DNA of 64,000 nt from Kappaphycus alvarezii. Its lineage: Eukaryota > Rhodophyta > Florideophyceae > Gigartinales > Solieriaceae. The stretch is from positions 1,116,001-1,180,000 of the forward strand of contig NADL03000599.1 of assembly GCA_002205965.3 (NCBI GenBank), given 5' to 3'. Positions 30,901 through 41,411 of this stretch are shown piece by piece; the first letter of the stretch is position 1, and every line of letters starts with the position of its first letter. The notes below the pieces were generated by a model that had not been told where the DNA came from, did no database searches, and was given only the letters and a program-made list of their open reading frames with translations. A program made the position numbers and the translations under genes.

Positions 30901-31969
30901 AATAAGCCGACTGACTAGTCATAAATCTAATATTTCTGCCGTCAGCTTTTTCTGAATAAAGTTCTTGTTTTTTCAATCAAAAAACTGTGCTCTATTACAT
31001 CACCATCCCATTATGCCATTGTTTACGCACTCAATGATACCGTTTAATGCTTCTCAGAGGCACACAACACTTACCTTCAGATCCTCAATCATGGTTTGAA
31101 TGCCATTTCGTAAGACTCCCAATCTTGCATCATTCGCAGTGAACCAACCGCGCTTACATACTAAGTAAACCACTATATCTACCCGCTTTCCCCCTACATC
31201 CAAATCTTTCGCAATCAGGACACTACCTACTTTGCAACTCTGAAAGAAATTGGCAGGCAAAGGAATACACGTGCTGATCGTGTTTCAGCCAACAGTCCTT
31301 ACTGCATACTGTAAGTACCGCCTACCGCCGTTGCATGCCCTGCAATGTGTTCGAAAGTTCAGCTGTTCTGACTATCTCCCAATACATGCTCACAAGATTA
31401 CAACAGTATTGGCAACGCGAAAAAGATTCCAGCACAGTTGAGGATCTCAGTAGTACGTAATAAAGTAATATTTGTAGGAAATGAACCTCCCCTGTTCTCC
31501 AACTAGTATTCTTATCACGAATTGGTAATTAAACTTTCTCTTTGACATCTGTTGTTTCCAGTATTTGAAAGAGCGGATAGGAGATGGAAGCAGCCAGCTC
31601 GGATTGCAACTCTGCAGACACCTGAAAGAGGTAATAAGAGATACCGGTGCGCTGCATGAATTTAAGAAAATGTCCGATTTCGAATAAACAAGGTGTTATC
31701 TAGTTGCAGTATTTCCAGCAATGCACAAAGAAATTGTTGTCCATGTCGTTATGGAACTTTACGCGACTTGACACAAAAATTGATTGTCCCAGCGTACGGT
31801 AATTTATCATACAGTATGCAAAGCAGTACGGTAATGAGCTGCTCCGGAAGTAAATTCTAGGGACATGCAATATCCTGTTGTATTTGGTACAGAAGTACTG
31901 GCGGAATGCACTCGTTACAGAGGGGAAATAGGGGGTTACAGTTACAGTATTTCAATTGAAAATTACGAC
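27922..31969. other. Gene-poor AT-rich region
   Basis: No gene supported. Short frames at 28339-28590 (plus) and 31260-31054 (minus; GKRVDIVVYLVCKRGWFTAND) are open, but I cannot assign them to a family. A CAGTA pair lies at about 28711. Confidence 0.45.
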
Positions 31970-32110
31970 TGTACTGTACTGTACTGTACTGTACAGTACT
32001 GTATGTAGGATGCTGCAGTTGTCAAAGTTTAGCATACATGCACTGTACTTGCTTGGGCCATCTTTGTGCTGTACTGAGTGTACACTACTGTACAGTACAG
32101 TATTGTACGA
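31970..32110. repeat. Dense TACTG/CAGTA pentamer block
   Basis: At 31974-32003 a run of TACTG units turns into CAGTA and back. A second cluster with the same switching is at 32040-32107. Each orientation switch creates a GTAC-centred palindrome. Confidence 0.85.
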
Positions 32111-32635
32111 TAAGAATTCAGATTTCCACTTTACAAAGTACGCATTGCTCGCCTCAAAAGGTGGGAATTTGCAAATCCTCCAGATGTGCGAAAATTTTAG
32201 CATACTGAAATGACGAATTCCGCTGCGGTTTTGCCTATCAACATTTTCGAATTGGATTTTGTCAAAATCTTTGGCGTTTGAACGCTTTGGCAAATACGAA
32301 CAGTCCTTCGTCACTCAGCCACCCACCACCTACTTTGCCTGGTACTCCACTTGATCGCGAACAACAAGTGGAACTGTCGTTCAGCTTCATCTAATTTTTG
32401 GGTAAACTCTTTGGTTCTTTTGGAAAATCGGAATTCGAAAAGGTTGCAAGCCAGTCTCTTATGCTATTGAGGCCATAAACCAATCCGCACCGTAAATGTA
32501 GATCAGCTTTCTGCGCGGATCACGCAACAGTTTTGTGATAACGCTCAATTAAGGTAACTAGCATCAGCACTGCAGTGCTTTGTGCCCGGTGATAGTCCTA
32601 ACCGCAGCACACCATCCTCAACAAAAACAAAATCG
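32111..32635. other. Intergenic upstream of membrane-protein paralogue 1
   Basis: No gene recognised; presumably the promoter region of the gene starting at 32636. Confidence 0.4.
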
Positions 32636-33411
32636 ATGCAAAGATCGGGCAGCTTCACCAGCCATAATAGTCATGGCAGCTACTCAAGCCGAAAGCAACA
32701 TTACGAGAGAAAATCTGGATGTTGTGAGACTTTTTGGGGCCCATTCACCCCTATCTTTGGGGACATTCATTGGAAGAGGCTGCATCGTCAGCTTTGATGC
32801 CTACTTTTCCTTTGCTTGCATTCAGAGTGATTTTCAGTGCTACCGCCTTTGCGTATTTAGCAATTTATATTGTCAACAAGGTACGAAATTCAGCAACATT
32901 CCCTGGTGATATACTGGAGAACATAATGACAGCTTTTCATTTCCTGCTGGCTGTATCTCTGATGCTTGCTGCGAGGTGTACATATACCTATAGAATGCAA
33001 AATGAGAGGGATGGTCACGAACGCAGCTGGCTTGCTTTTTGGGTTGTCTTTTTGTTTCAAATTTCTGCTTCTTTATTCGTGTCTGCTTTACCTGGACCTA
33101 TTTCTCATGGAACTGAGGGCAATAAATTTATTCTAATTTCAAGGCTGGTCACATCATTGGTCCCGATCGCTTTTGAACTTTTTATCTCTTTGCGCATGCA
33201 GTTCAAGCTTGCATATGCAGGTGTGTTTGTAGCTATTCTTTCGGTGTTGCTATTCGGTAGTTTTGCCAGATTTGGATGGCTGGGGATTGATTCATATACG
33301 GGAGGATTTGTCATTATTGTGCTCTTTTTCTGGTTTGTGATATCAGGCTTGGCCGTGATTCTTTTGTCTCGAATCAACCGTTTGCCATTAGTGAACCGTG
33401 GCTCCGTGTAA
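32636..33411 (+). pseudogene. Multi-helix membrane protein, paralogue 1, with one-base frameshift
   Basis: From the ATG at 32636 the frame encodes a Ser-rich head and then GCCETFWGPFTPIFGD, which matches the CCVYFWGPFRPLFGG of paralogue 2 (41412-42236). At about 32750-32760 the homology moves one base to the frame that continues HSLEEAASSALMPTFPLLAFRVIF and stays open to the stop at 33411. That part has about six hydrophobic segments, including one with LVTSLVPIAFELFISLRMQF. The helix pattern resembles the Rolling-stone/FAR-17a (AIG1) type of membrane protein, but identity is too low to be sure. The break is a missing base in the genome or the assembly. Without it the two parts cannot be made as one protein, although 32734 onward stays open. 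Confidence 0.68.
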
Positions 33412-35621
33412 TAACGTATTAGTTTCTGTTACAGTAGTACAACCAGACAAGTGGTCGTTCTTATTTGCTAATCACTAGAAGCAAAAGATATTGATTTCTC
33501 CGAGTAATTATGAGTTCTCTACGAGATTCTCTTGAAATCGACAGAGGGTGAGTGCTGTTTTCAAAAGACAAAGGACGGCTAGGGAAGTGAGGGAGGTCAA
33601 GTAGCAATGGGAGGGAAGATTGATATCAATTTTGACTGCTCTCAATCCACGAGGGAACCATTTAATGAAAAGTACGCCATTACTCTGCCACACTGTACAA
33701 CTCGTAAAGATTTACCACCACATTACTCTGCGTCAGCCACGCCAATGTGCGGATGACAATAGAATACGCGAGGTGATCTCCAAATAAAGATTGAAAAGAG
33801 AGCAGATTTTGTCAGTGCCGAAACACAGATCAGTCAAAAAGCTGTCACTCATGACGTATCGGAGGCCGACTACTCTCCGTTACAGATAAAAAGGGAAAGA
33901 AATTTCGGATATTTGATTTACTGTACCGTGGTACTGATACCATAAAGTTACTCTCATGGTCCGGTTGAAGGGATAAATACATTCTAAATGCTTTGTCACT
34001 CTCACAAGTAGGCCACATTGCGAGCTAATCGATGTTCAGATTACAAATTGGAGCGATTCGCTGAAACATGTATACCAACTTGAGACAAGAAAGGACCCAA
34101 GGCTCTCGTGGCATGAACATCGGCATGTTTGCAAAGATGGTTCTTCCATGAATGGACCATTGTGTAACCATGGCCATGCAATTCCTTTACCCACACCAAA
34201 TTAGTCGGGTTTAAATTGAAATGTATTATGCACGGCCACGGAGGGTGTTGGCAACTCGCAAGTAGACAAGAGTTTTGAAAAACCATTATGCGGTATGAGC
34301 GGTTGATATTGTGCGGAATGAAAGGTTTCACTTGTATTTCTTGTATGAAACAAGAAGGCGACTTTATGCTGCAAATTGCAGGAGACGGAAAACCGCAAGG
34401 TTCTTGTTGTAAAACGCCCCATTAAATCATTACGGAATGTTGAGGGTCGAGGTAATACATGTGGGCAGATTCAACTAGTTAGTTAGTTGTCGGCATCGGG
34501 AGACGGAAGCAATGGTGGAGACTTTACTTGCCAAAGATTTGTATCAAATACAATTGTGGAGATTTTTTGTGTGTTGAGGTGATAACAATGGGCATCGAGG
34601 AGACAGTGACACACTATCCTGTATTCGTCATATGTAAAGGGGCTAGTGGTCACGCTGTGGACTGTCCCTCTTCCTTTTCCATAATTTTGTCTTTACGAAA
34701 GAGGACATTTTTTCATGGTCGATATAGCAGTCATACAGTTAGGTCTTGTGTGTTGTATTTGCTCATGTATGTATGAGCATGTATGGAAAGTACGGTATTC
34801 CTCTAATCTCCAAGCGCTTGACGCTTGGCCGGTAGTTTGTCTCTCCACCGGATAGTACCTTCCCTGGTAGTGTTGTTAGTTTAATGTAGTAAGCGTAACT
34901 TTGGGGAGAAGAGAGGGGAACTTTGTGAACTGTACAAATTGAGATTGTATTTTACGGAGCGATGAATTGCGTGATAGAATATTGCCCCTACCTAAGTGGG
35001 CATGTGTGAGCGACAGTGCAGTACAGTGTTGTATTTACCTTCAAAAACAGCACAAATCACATCATTGAACTAATCCCTACAAATCGTCTAAAGTACGTGC
35101 AGTACAGTACAGCACAGTACATTTCTTTGTCTGTACTGCGACACTTTACTGTACAGCCATGATTACAAATACAGAGGACTCCCAACCTTTCCATTACTCG
35201 CAGTAAACCAAACCAATTTTCCCCCCCTATTTCCCCCCCTGTACAGCCATAGCTGTGACCCGCTTGTATTAACTGTATTGCTAAACCGCCCCATATCATA
35301 CTGCTCTGCACTGTATTTTCGTTGGCCTCGTGAGGTACTGTAATGGTATCGACTTGTATCCAAGTTGTAATGTAATCAATTCATCCGCTGGTGAGATTGG
35401 AGAATGAATGCAGTATGCACTGTCGACAAAAAGTTAAAATGCGAACATTTGCAACCATAATGCACTGTACTGAAACTAACAAAGAAACGGGGCCCTTTAT
35501 TTCAAGATAAAGTCGGAACGAACAGCACTGGATAAAAGTTCGCTAGACCTTAAAAAGGAGTAAAAAAAAAGCCAGCCAACTGAACGGACTCTTTGAATAC
35601 TGTCCTGTATTTGCCTGCTTT
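33412..35621. other. Intergenic, no gene recognised
   Basis: Short frames at 34331-34041 and 34422-34201 (minus) show no known motif. CAGTA/TACTG blocks lie at about 35015-35035 and 35098-35155. The left end of the DIRS-type element begins at 35622. Confidence 0.45.
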
Positions 35622-35944
35622 GGTACTTTAATTGGAAAATTATGGGTGAATATGAGAAGGGGGGTTGAACGTGGCCTTGATCTGCCACTCCGGATAAGTC
35701 ACGCGGTCACGGTTGCATCAATTGACTGTAAGCACCTGTTATGATGGCCACGTAGGCAGCTTACCGTTGTACACCCTACACTCGCTGCCGCGGCCGCATA
35801 TGCTTCCTGGTTTCTACATAGCAGCCGTACCACTTGCGCAAGGGGACTTGGACCACGATCAAGACCGGTTCAACAGGGCTATATAACCGCCAACTTGAAA
35901 ACCTCTAGCGCAACTTCTGGTTCCTCAAGTCGTCGCTTGTTCTC
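35622..35944 (+). repeat. Split direct repeat A1 of the DIRS-type element
   Basis: 323 bp from GGTACTTTAATTGG to GTCGTCGCTTGTTCTC, repeated as A2 at 39893-40215. TATATAA at about 35879 may be the promoter of the element's transcript. Confidence 0.92.
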
Positions 35945-36004
35945 ATCCCTCGAACCAGCTCCAGACGAATCTGTCTAGGTCGACTATCACACTTGCACAT
36001 CAAC

Positions 36005-36844
36005 ATGTCCCATGCCACCTCCTCTGAATCTTCGCAGTCCGACGCTTCTCGCCTCCATACCCTCGAGAACAAGGTCACCGGCATCGAAACCCAGCTCTCG
36101 CAGATTGTCAACTTGCTCCAAGCTTCCGCTGGACCGTCGAACCCTCCTGCCGCAGAGCCTGCCGCCGCCGCCGCTTCAGATCCACCGGCATCTGATCCTA
36201 CCGTTAAGCCCTCAACCGCCGCTGAGGCTTACAAAACGGGCGTTCTTCAGTTCTCACTGCCCACGCCCTCTGCAACCGCAGTTGCCGACACACTCGCTAC
36301 CCGCCAGGAATACGCTGAGGTCGGCAAACTCAACAAGTACCAGCGCCCTAGCTCCGTCGCTCCCTATCCCGCCAAGAGGTTCATTCCGGAACCAGAAGGT
36401 CTTTTCGGTCGCATCAAGGCCGCTGACGTTCGTGACGGGTGGGAAGCCGAAGTACTCTGGAACGTTGGGCACAACTGTGAGACCGCCATCGCCTGCGCTC
36501 ACCGGGTCACCGAGGCCCTCCAGAACAAGGACATATCAGCCGCTACTGAGTTCTTCTCTGTTCTACACCACTACTTGGAGGCCACTTACAGCCGCGTTCT
36601 GGAACGGACCGATTTCTTCACTGACTCTGTCGAGTCCGGAAAGTCTGAAGCTATGCTCCTCCAGCGCTACCTTCGTGAAGACGACTACCCGTATTCGTCG
36701 GAGCTCTATCGCTCAACTAAGGCCAAGTTCGCTGAATTGCGCTCCCAAGCATACGCGAAGGAGTTCAACAAACAGGCCGCTCAAGGCTCTCGACCTCGCA
36801 AGAATCAGTCCGGGAAAGGTTCCAAGGACTCTAAGTCCAACTAA
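36005..36844 (+). CDS. Gag-like ORF1 of the DIRS-type element
   Basis: 279 aa from the ATG at 36005; the frame is open slightly upstream only through a TTG. The N-terminus is Ser-rich with a short coiled-coil stretch (RLHTLENKVTGIETQLSQIVNLL), followed by a Pro/Ala-rich linker and a helical region. The tail is basic (RKNQSGKGSKDSKSN) and suited to RNA binding. No CCHC knuckle is seen. The gag assignment rests on position and composition. It ends 35 bp before the RT ORF. Confidence 0.8.
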   Translation: MSHATSSESSQSDASRLHTLENKVTGIETQLSQIVNLLQASAGPSNPPAAEPAAAAASDPPASDPTVKPSTAAEAYKTGVLQFSLPTPSATAVADTLATRQEYAEVGKLNKYQRPSSVAPYPAKRFIPEPEGLFGRIKAADVRDGWEAEVLWNVGHNCETAIACAHRVTEALQNKDISAATEFFSVLHHYLEATYSRVLERTDFFTDSVESGKSEAMLLQRYLREDDYPYSSELYRSTKAKFAELRSQAYAKEFNKQAAQGSRPRKNQSGKGSKDSKSN

Positions 36845-36879
36845 AGCCGTCGCCTCCGCGACTCTTTATTTCTGTCCCT

Positions 36880-38835
36880 ATGTCCCACGTCCTCTGGCGC
36901 AATACCCAGTGCGCCGCTCCTTTCTGGGCCGAAACCCTCGGCGCCTCGAAATTCCTCGTCCGCGCTCTTCGGTTTGGGGTCTACGAAAAACCCATCACAA
37001 CCTCCCTTTCACGCACAAAATTCCAACTCCCTCAAATCCCCATCGATCCCCAAGACCGGGAATTCTTCGATTCAGCAATATCAGATGCGCTCCACCGTCG
37101 CAGTTACGAAGAAATTTCCGAGTCGACCGCTCTTTCCTTACACCAAGCTGGCTTCCCTATCTCCAACGCCTTTGTGGCAACTTCAGCGGAAAAGAAGCGG
37201 CTCGTGGTCAATCTTTCTCGGCAATCTACCCTATTTCGGGATATCCCAGTTCGCATGGAAACATTGGAAGGGTTCGCACTAGACCTCCAGGAATCCGACA
37301 TGATGTTTTCTTTCGATATCGCCAAAGGGTACCACCATTTTCGTCTTCACCCCGATATTCGAAATTGGTTCGTCTTCAAAGTAGACCATCGCTACCTTCG
37401 CTGCGTTGCCCTCCCTTTCGGGTGGAAACTCTCTCCCGCCTACTTCATCAAGTTCATGCGACCTTTCGTTCAATATGTCCGAGAAACCTTACGTCTCCGA
37501 ATCCATCCCTACATGGACGACTTCTTGGTGGCTCTAAACCGCCCTTCACGCCTCAACAAGGCCCGCCGACAGATCGACTCTCTGCTCCGCTCGTGTGGAC
37601 TTCAGAGGAAGGAGGACAAGGGTCACTGGGAAGGAACGAGGCAAATCGAGCATTTGGGATTTCTAATCGATACGGACCGCCTAGTCTTTGGGATTACGGC
37701 TCGAAGGATGGAAAAGTTGCGAGGTATTGCCCGGCAACTATTACGCCAAGCACGCCGCAATCGCCGACTAGTCGACGTACCACTGCTACGCCACTTCGCA
37801 GGCGTCGCTATCTCATGCTCGCTCGCTATGCCCCTCGCCCGGTTCTACACCCGATCAATTTACGACTCTCTCAAGACGAATCTGAGCAAGACGGGGAAAC
37901 GCGTGAGGCTTCTTCACGCCGCTCTTCGGGACCTGCGCTTCTGGAGGGACCTCACTACCAACCCTCCAGAAAGGCCTATCGCTACTCCACAGCCAACATT
38001 GGCTCTACACTCAGACGCGTCGACGGGAGTCGGTCAGGGAGGGACATTGGGATCGGATCTGAGGCCAGGGATACAGGGTTGTTGGGAGGCTCGCGGGCTC
38101 TGGGACCCCGTACTACGAGTCAAGCCAATAACTTTCTTGGAACTACGGGCCGTCACGGACAATATTCGGGCCTTCGCGTCGTTGCTGAAGAACGGGACGC
38201 ATCTCAAGATTTGGGAGGACAATCAGGCAGTGGTATCGATACTCAATGCGATGACCACCAAGTCACGGCCCTTAATGAGAGAGCTCCGTTCGCTACACCG
38301 CTTGCTTCTCAAGCTCGGGATCACCATCGAATCACAGTATCTGCCCTCGGCAGTCAATCGTTTTGCCGACCGACTGTCACGCCTTCAGACACTCGACGAT
38401 TGGAGGATCAATACCAAGCCCCTTCAGCCACTACTCGAATCTTTCCCGCCAACAATCGACAGATTCGCAGACAACACCAATCGCATCTGCCGGAGATACA
38501 ACAGCGAGTTTGCGTCTCCTGGCTCCCTCGCCGTGGACGCGCTCTCCCAGGATTGGCAATTCGAAGTCAATTTTTGGAACCCGCCTCTCAAGTTGATACC
38601 ACTCGTCGTAGCCAAGATCATCAAGGAACAGGCCGCAGGAATCTTGGTCACGCCGTATTGGCCCGCTCAATCATGGTTTCTCAACCTGCGCCAACTGTCA
38701 CAGCCACACGTATTCGCCGCCGACAACCTCTACCTTCCGCCTCTGTGGGCTCCGCCGTCGATGCCCGTCCCGCCGTGGAATATCGCCGTCTGGAAAATCT
38801 CGCGGAAGAAGCACGATCGCTACCGCTCGCAGTGA
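36880..38835 (+). CDS. Reverse transcriptase-RNase H of the DIRS-type element
   Basis: 651 aa, intact, from the ATG at 36880. RT motifs include KRLVVNLS, MFSFDIAKGYHHFRLHP (first Asp), LPFGWKLSPAYF and the catalytic HPYMDDFLVAL, followed by HLGFLIDT. RNase H follows with LHSDAST, FLELRAV, IWEDNQAVV and NRFADRLSR. A C-terminal part (DRFADNTN ... ALSQDWQFEVNFWNPPLKLI) corresponds to the region found after RNase H in DIRS-group elements. It makes cDNA from the element's RNA. There is no integrase domain; the next ORF supplies the recombinase. A 1016-codon frame in another register across 36012-39062 is a by-product of the base composition of this gene. Confidence 0.94.
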   Translation: MSHVLWRNTQCAAPFWAETLGASKFLVRALRFGVYEKPITTSLSRTKFQLPQIPIDPQDREFFDSAISDALHRRSYEEISESTALSLHQAGFPISNAFVATSAEKKRLVVNLSRQSTLFRDIPVRMETLEGFALDLQESDMMFSFDIAKGYHHFRLHPDIRNWFVFKVDHRYLRCVALPFGWKLSPAYFIKFMRPFVQYVRETLRLRIHPYMDDFLVALNRPSRLNKARRQIDSLLRSCGLQRKEDKGHWEGTRQIEHLGFLIDTDRLVFGITARRMEKLRGIARQLLRQARRNRRLVDVPLLRHFAGVAISCSLAMPLARFYTRSIYDSLKTNLSKTGKRVRLLHAALRDLRFWRDLTTNPPERPIATPQPTLALHSDASTGVGQGGTLGSDLRPGIQGCWEARGLWDPVLRVKPITFLELRAVTDNIRAFASLLKNGTHLKIWEDNQAVVSILNAMTTKSRPLMRELRSLHRLLLKLGITIESQYLPSAVNRFADRLSRLQTLDDWRINTKPLQPLLESFPPTIDRFADNTNRICRRYNSEFASPGSLAVDALSQDWQFEVNFWNPPLKLIPLVVAKIIKEQAAGILVTPYWPAQSWFLNLRQLSQPHVFAADNLYLPPLWAPPSMPVPPWNIAVWKISRKKHDRYRSQ

Positions 38836-38905
38836 CTCTCCAGCAATCTGTGCTTACAGCAGCCGGATTAGGGAATACTTCGGGGGGAATACTATTGCAC
38901 GGATC

Positions 38906-39841
38906 ATGCCAAAGGCGCGTACCCCAAACACCTGGCGCTCGAATGAGATACTATGGAAGAAATGGGTTACTTTCTGCTCGCAGGATGGAATCGACCCACT
39001 GGAGGGCTCCGAAGGTCCTTTACTTCGCTACCTTGGTTGGCTCTTTGATGAATCTCGCGTAAGTGCTGGATCAGTTCGTAACTATCTCTCCGCTGTTACA
39101 ACTGCCCACACCAGGATTGGTCGCCCCCTCACTCTCACTCCTTTGATACAGCTCGCAGTGACTGCATATCAGCAAGCCGATTTGGAACGCAAAATCATAA
39201 CCGACCCGGAAGCCTCTAAGGAACGTCGCGCTTTACCAAGCTCGGTGGCCCGACAAATCTTCCAAGCCGCCATGACTTCTCCAACGACAGATTTGGAATT
39301 TCTACGAAATTCTTGCGCAATACTCGTGAGCTACGTGTTCTTCGAACGGGGTGAAGCTGGGATATCATTGCTACTGGACAACATTGCTGTCAACGCTCAA
39401 TCTATCGATATCGCAATAGCGCTCCGCAAGAACAGGCAACGGGTTTCGCACACGCTCTCCTACCGTCGAAATTCAAACTGTTCGGAAAGTCTGATTGATT
39501 TGGTGCTTCGTTATGATGTTCTACGCCGTGGGAATACTTCTAAATCGCGCTATTATTGGGCTTTACCGGGTACTCGCTTGTCTACTAGCGCACGCACCCT
39601 ATCTATCTGGATTTCTTCTACGCTCTCTCGTCTGAAAATAACCCCACCACCGCAGGTTACTTGGTCCTCACACTCTCTACGTATGGGCGCTGCATCTGAA
39701 AGCGCAGCAATCGGGGTCCAAGAATACCGTATCCTCATCTGGGGTGATTGGTCAGCCGGCAGAACGTTTCGAGAATCTTATTTGGATGGAAGAGTGCAAC
39801 CGTGTGAAGATTCGTATTTCTTCTTCGGCCACTTGTTGTAA
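38906..39841 (+). CDS. Tyrosine recombinase of the DIRS-type element
   Basis: 311 aa from the ATG at 38906. The N-terminal core-binding half (TWRSNEILWKKWVTFC, LLRYLGWLFDES, VRNYLSAVTTAH) precedes the catalytic half. The first Arg lies in VSYVFFERGEAGISLL. The HxxR pair is SHSLRMGAASESAAIG, the Trp is in WGDWSAG, and the nucleophile Tyr is in FRESYLDG close to the end. This arrangement is typical of the YR that integrates circular cDNA of DIRS, Ngaro and PAT elements. The ORF appears complete. Confidence 0.92.
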   Translation: MPKARTPNTWRSNEILWKKWVTFCSQDGIDPLEGSEGPLLRYLGWLFDESRVSAGSVRNYLSAVTTAHTRIGRPLTLTPLIQLAVTAYQQADLERKIITDPEASKERRALPSSVARQIFQAAMTSPTTDLEFLRNSCAILVSYVFFERGEAGISLLLDNIAVNAQSIDIAIALRKNRQRVSHTLSYRRNSNCSESLIDLVLRYDVLRRGNTSKSRYYWALPGTRLSTSARTLSIWISSTLSRLKITPPPQVTWSSHSLRMGAASESAAIGVQEYRILIWGDWSAGRTFRESYLDGRVQPCEDSYFFFGHLL

Positions 39842-39874
39842 CCGCAGTCTCGAAGCAAATCCTTTGAATTTGGT

Positions 39875-39892
39875 TTTCTCTATGTTTAATTC
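39875..39892 (+). repeat. B1 terminus repeat (18 bp)
   Basis: TTTCTCTATGTTTAATTC directly precedes A2; the same 18-mer closes the element at 40928-40945. Confidence 0.75.
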
Positions 39893-40215
39893 GGTACTTT
39901 AATTGGAAAATTATGGGTGAATATGAGAAGGGGGGTTGAACGTGGCCTTGATCTGCCACTCCGGATAAGTCACGCGGTCACGGTTGCATCAATTGACTGT
40001 AAGCACCTGTTATGATGGCCACGTAGGCAGCTTACCGTTGTACACCCTACACTCGCTGCCGCGGCCGCATATGCTTCCTGGTTTCTACGTAGCAGCCGTA
40101 CCACTTGCGCAAGGGGACTTGGACCACGATCAAGACCGGTTCAACAGGGCTATATAACCGCCAACTTGAAAACCTCTAGCGCAACTTCTGGTTCCTCAAG
40201 TCGTCGCTTGTTCTC
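39893..40215 (+). repeat. Split direct repeat A2 of the DIRS-type element
   Basis: 323 bp, nearly identical to A1. Its first base directly follows B1. Confidence 0.92.
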
Positions 40216-40945
40216 CCGCCTCCCGCCCTCCATTCATCCTTCATGGCCCAATCACAAGTCATCATTGTTCTTTGTTTCATTTGTTTGAATCCTTTGAGTA
40301 TTGTTTTCTTTACACGTTTCGAATCAAAATTGTGCGTCCTTCATTGCATTGTGATTTGAAATATCGTGTCATTTGGATATTATGGTTTGTTTTATTTCGA
40401 TATCATACCTCGCATCATTAATCGCTCTCAAGTTCGCTTGCAGGAGTATCGCTTTCGCAACACGTCAACTGAACAAGTCGTAAGCTTCCGAAAGACAGAA
40501 ATCTTCTATGAGGGTGCTAAATTAGTGGTCAACCGATTTCTCGGTTCTCTGAACGAAGATCGCCACGAGAAGGCTTTAGCGTGAAATTCATGTTACAGAG
40601 ACGGGCCGATCGGCCCGCGACAGATGAAGGCACTTGCGTACCTCCGATCCACCCTCGTGAGAGAATGGACACCTCAAGATGACTGCCACATCTCGTGAAA
40701 TCTGGGACTGACGATACCTCAATTTTTAGCGTGATTTGGGATGGGACGCTAGCACCCTAACCATCTCATGGAAATCGTCTTTTCCAAAATTTGACTCACC
40801 TGACCCTCTTAGTTTCGCCATCCCTATCGAGACGGCTACTGACGACGTATGCGACGAGAACGCGGGGTATGTTATACGTCATGTTTTAGCTATTTTACCT
40901 TTAGTGAATCTAGTAAATGTGTTTGTGTTTCTCTATGTTTAATTC
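40216..40945 (+). other. 3' terminal region (B2 side) of the DIRS-type element
   Basis: 730 bp with no convincing gene; the 72-codon frame at 40366-40584 has no known motif. It ends with the B2 18-mer at 40928-40945. The right boundary rests on that match alone. Confidence 0.6.
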
Positions 40946-41411
40946 ATAGCCAATATTTAGTATATTCTATCGCCCCGATAAATATTTGTTCCATAAAAAT
41001 CTGGCAATTCAGGCAGCACACAACCCAGCTCACCCTCCTGAGACCCATTTCCAATACACAGTACTGTACTGCACAGTACGGTCACTCTGTCGCTCCTTGC
41101 ATACCGACCCACCCCAACGAGCCACAAAAAGGTGCATCACAAGCTGCCAGCAAACTCCAAACCTGCAGCCGCGGATGGCCTAACGTGCATACACTCCCGC
41201 TGTCTCCCGGGCAAAAAACCCGTCTATCGATTTCACACACCCCACCACCCAATCCAACCCCACCACCCAATCCAACCCCACCTTCTACTCATTTGCATCG
41301 CTGCCAATCAACCCACCCCGAATTCGCCTGTAAACCACACACCATTGCAAGCCGCAATTGAAACCTGTCACACCATCACGTCCAAGCACAGAAGCACCCA
41401 CTTCTTGCAAC
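40946..41411. other. Upstream region of membrane-protein paralogue 2
   Basis: A TACTG/CAGTA block lies at about 41059-41081. A C-rich tract carries a tandem CACCCAATCCAACCCCAC unit at about 41245-41285. It probably holds the promoter and 5' UTR of the gene at 41412. Confidence 0.5.

Larger units (their letters stand above)
35622..40945 (+). mobile_element. Complete DIRS/Ngaro-type tyrosine-recombinase retrotransposon
   Basis: About 5.3 kb with three intact sense ORFs: gag-like, RT-RNase H, and tyrosine recombinase. It has no integrase and no LTRs. A 323-bp direct repeat (A1 35622-35944, A2 39893-40215) is nearly perfect; the one change noticed is TTTCTACATAGC versus TTTCTACGTAGC. The sequence just before A2 ends TTTCTCTATGTTTAATTC (B1, to 39892), and the same 18-mer ends at 40945 (B2). 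The order A1-ORFs-B1-A2-B2 is the split direct repeat layout of Ngaro/PAT elements, which integrate through a circular intermediate without target duplication. Intact ORFs and near-identical repeats imply recent activity. Confidence 0.93.

Noticed and set aside
36012-39062. 1016-codon open frame across the DIRS-type element
   Set aside because: It overlaps three well-supported ORFs in other frames and is Ser/Pro/Arg-rich low-information sequence without motifs; a composition artefact.
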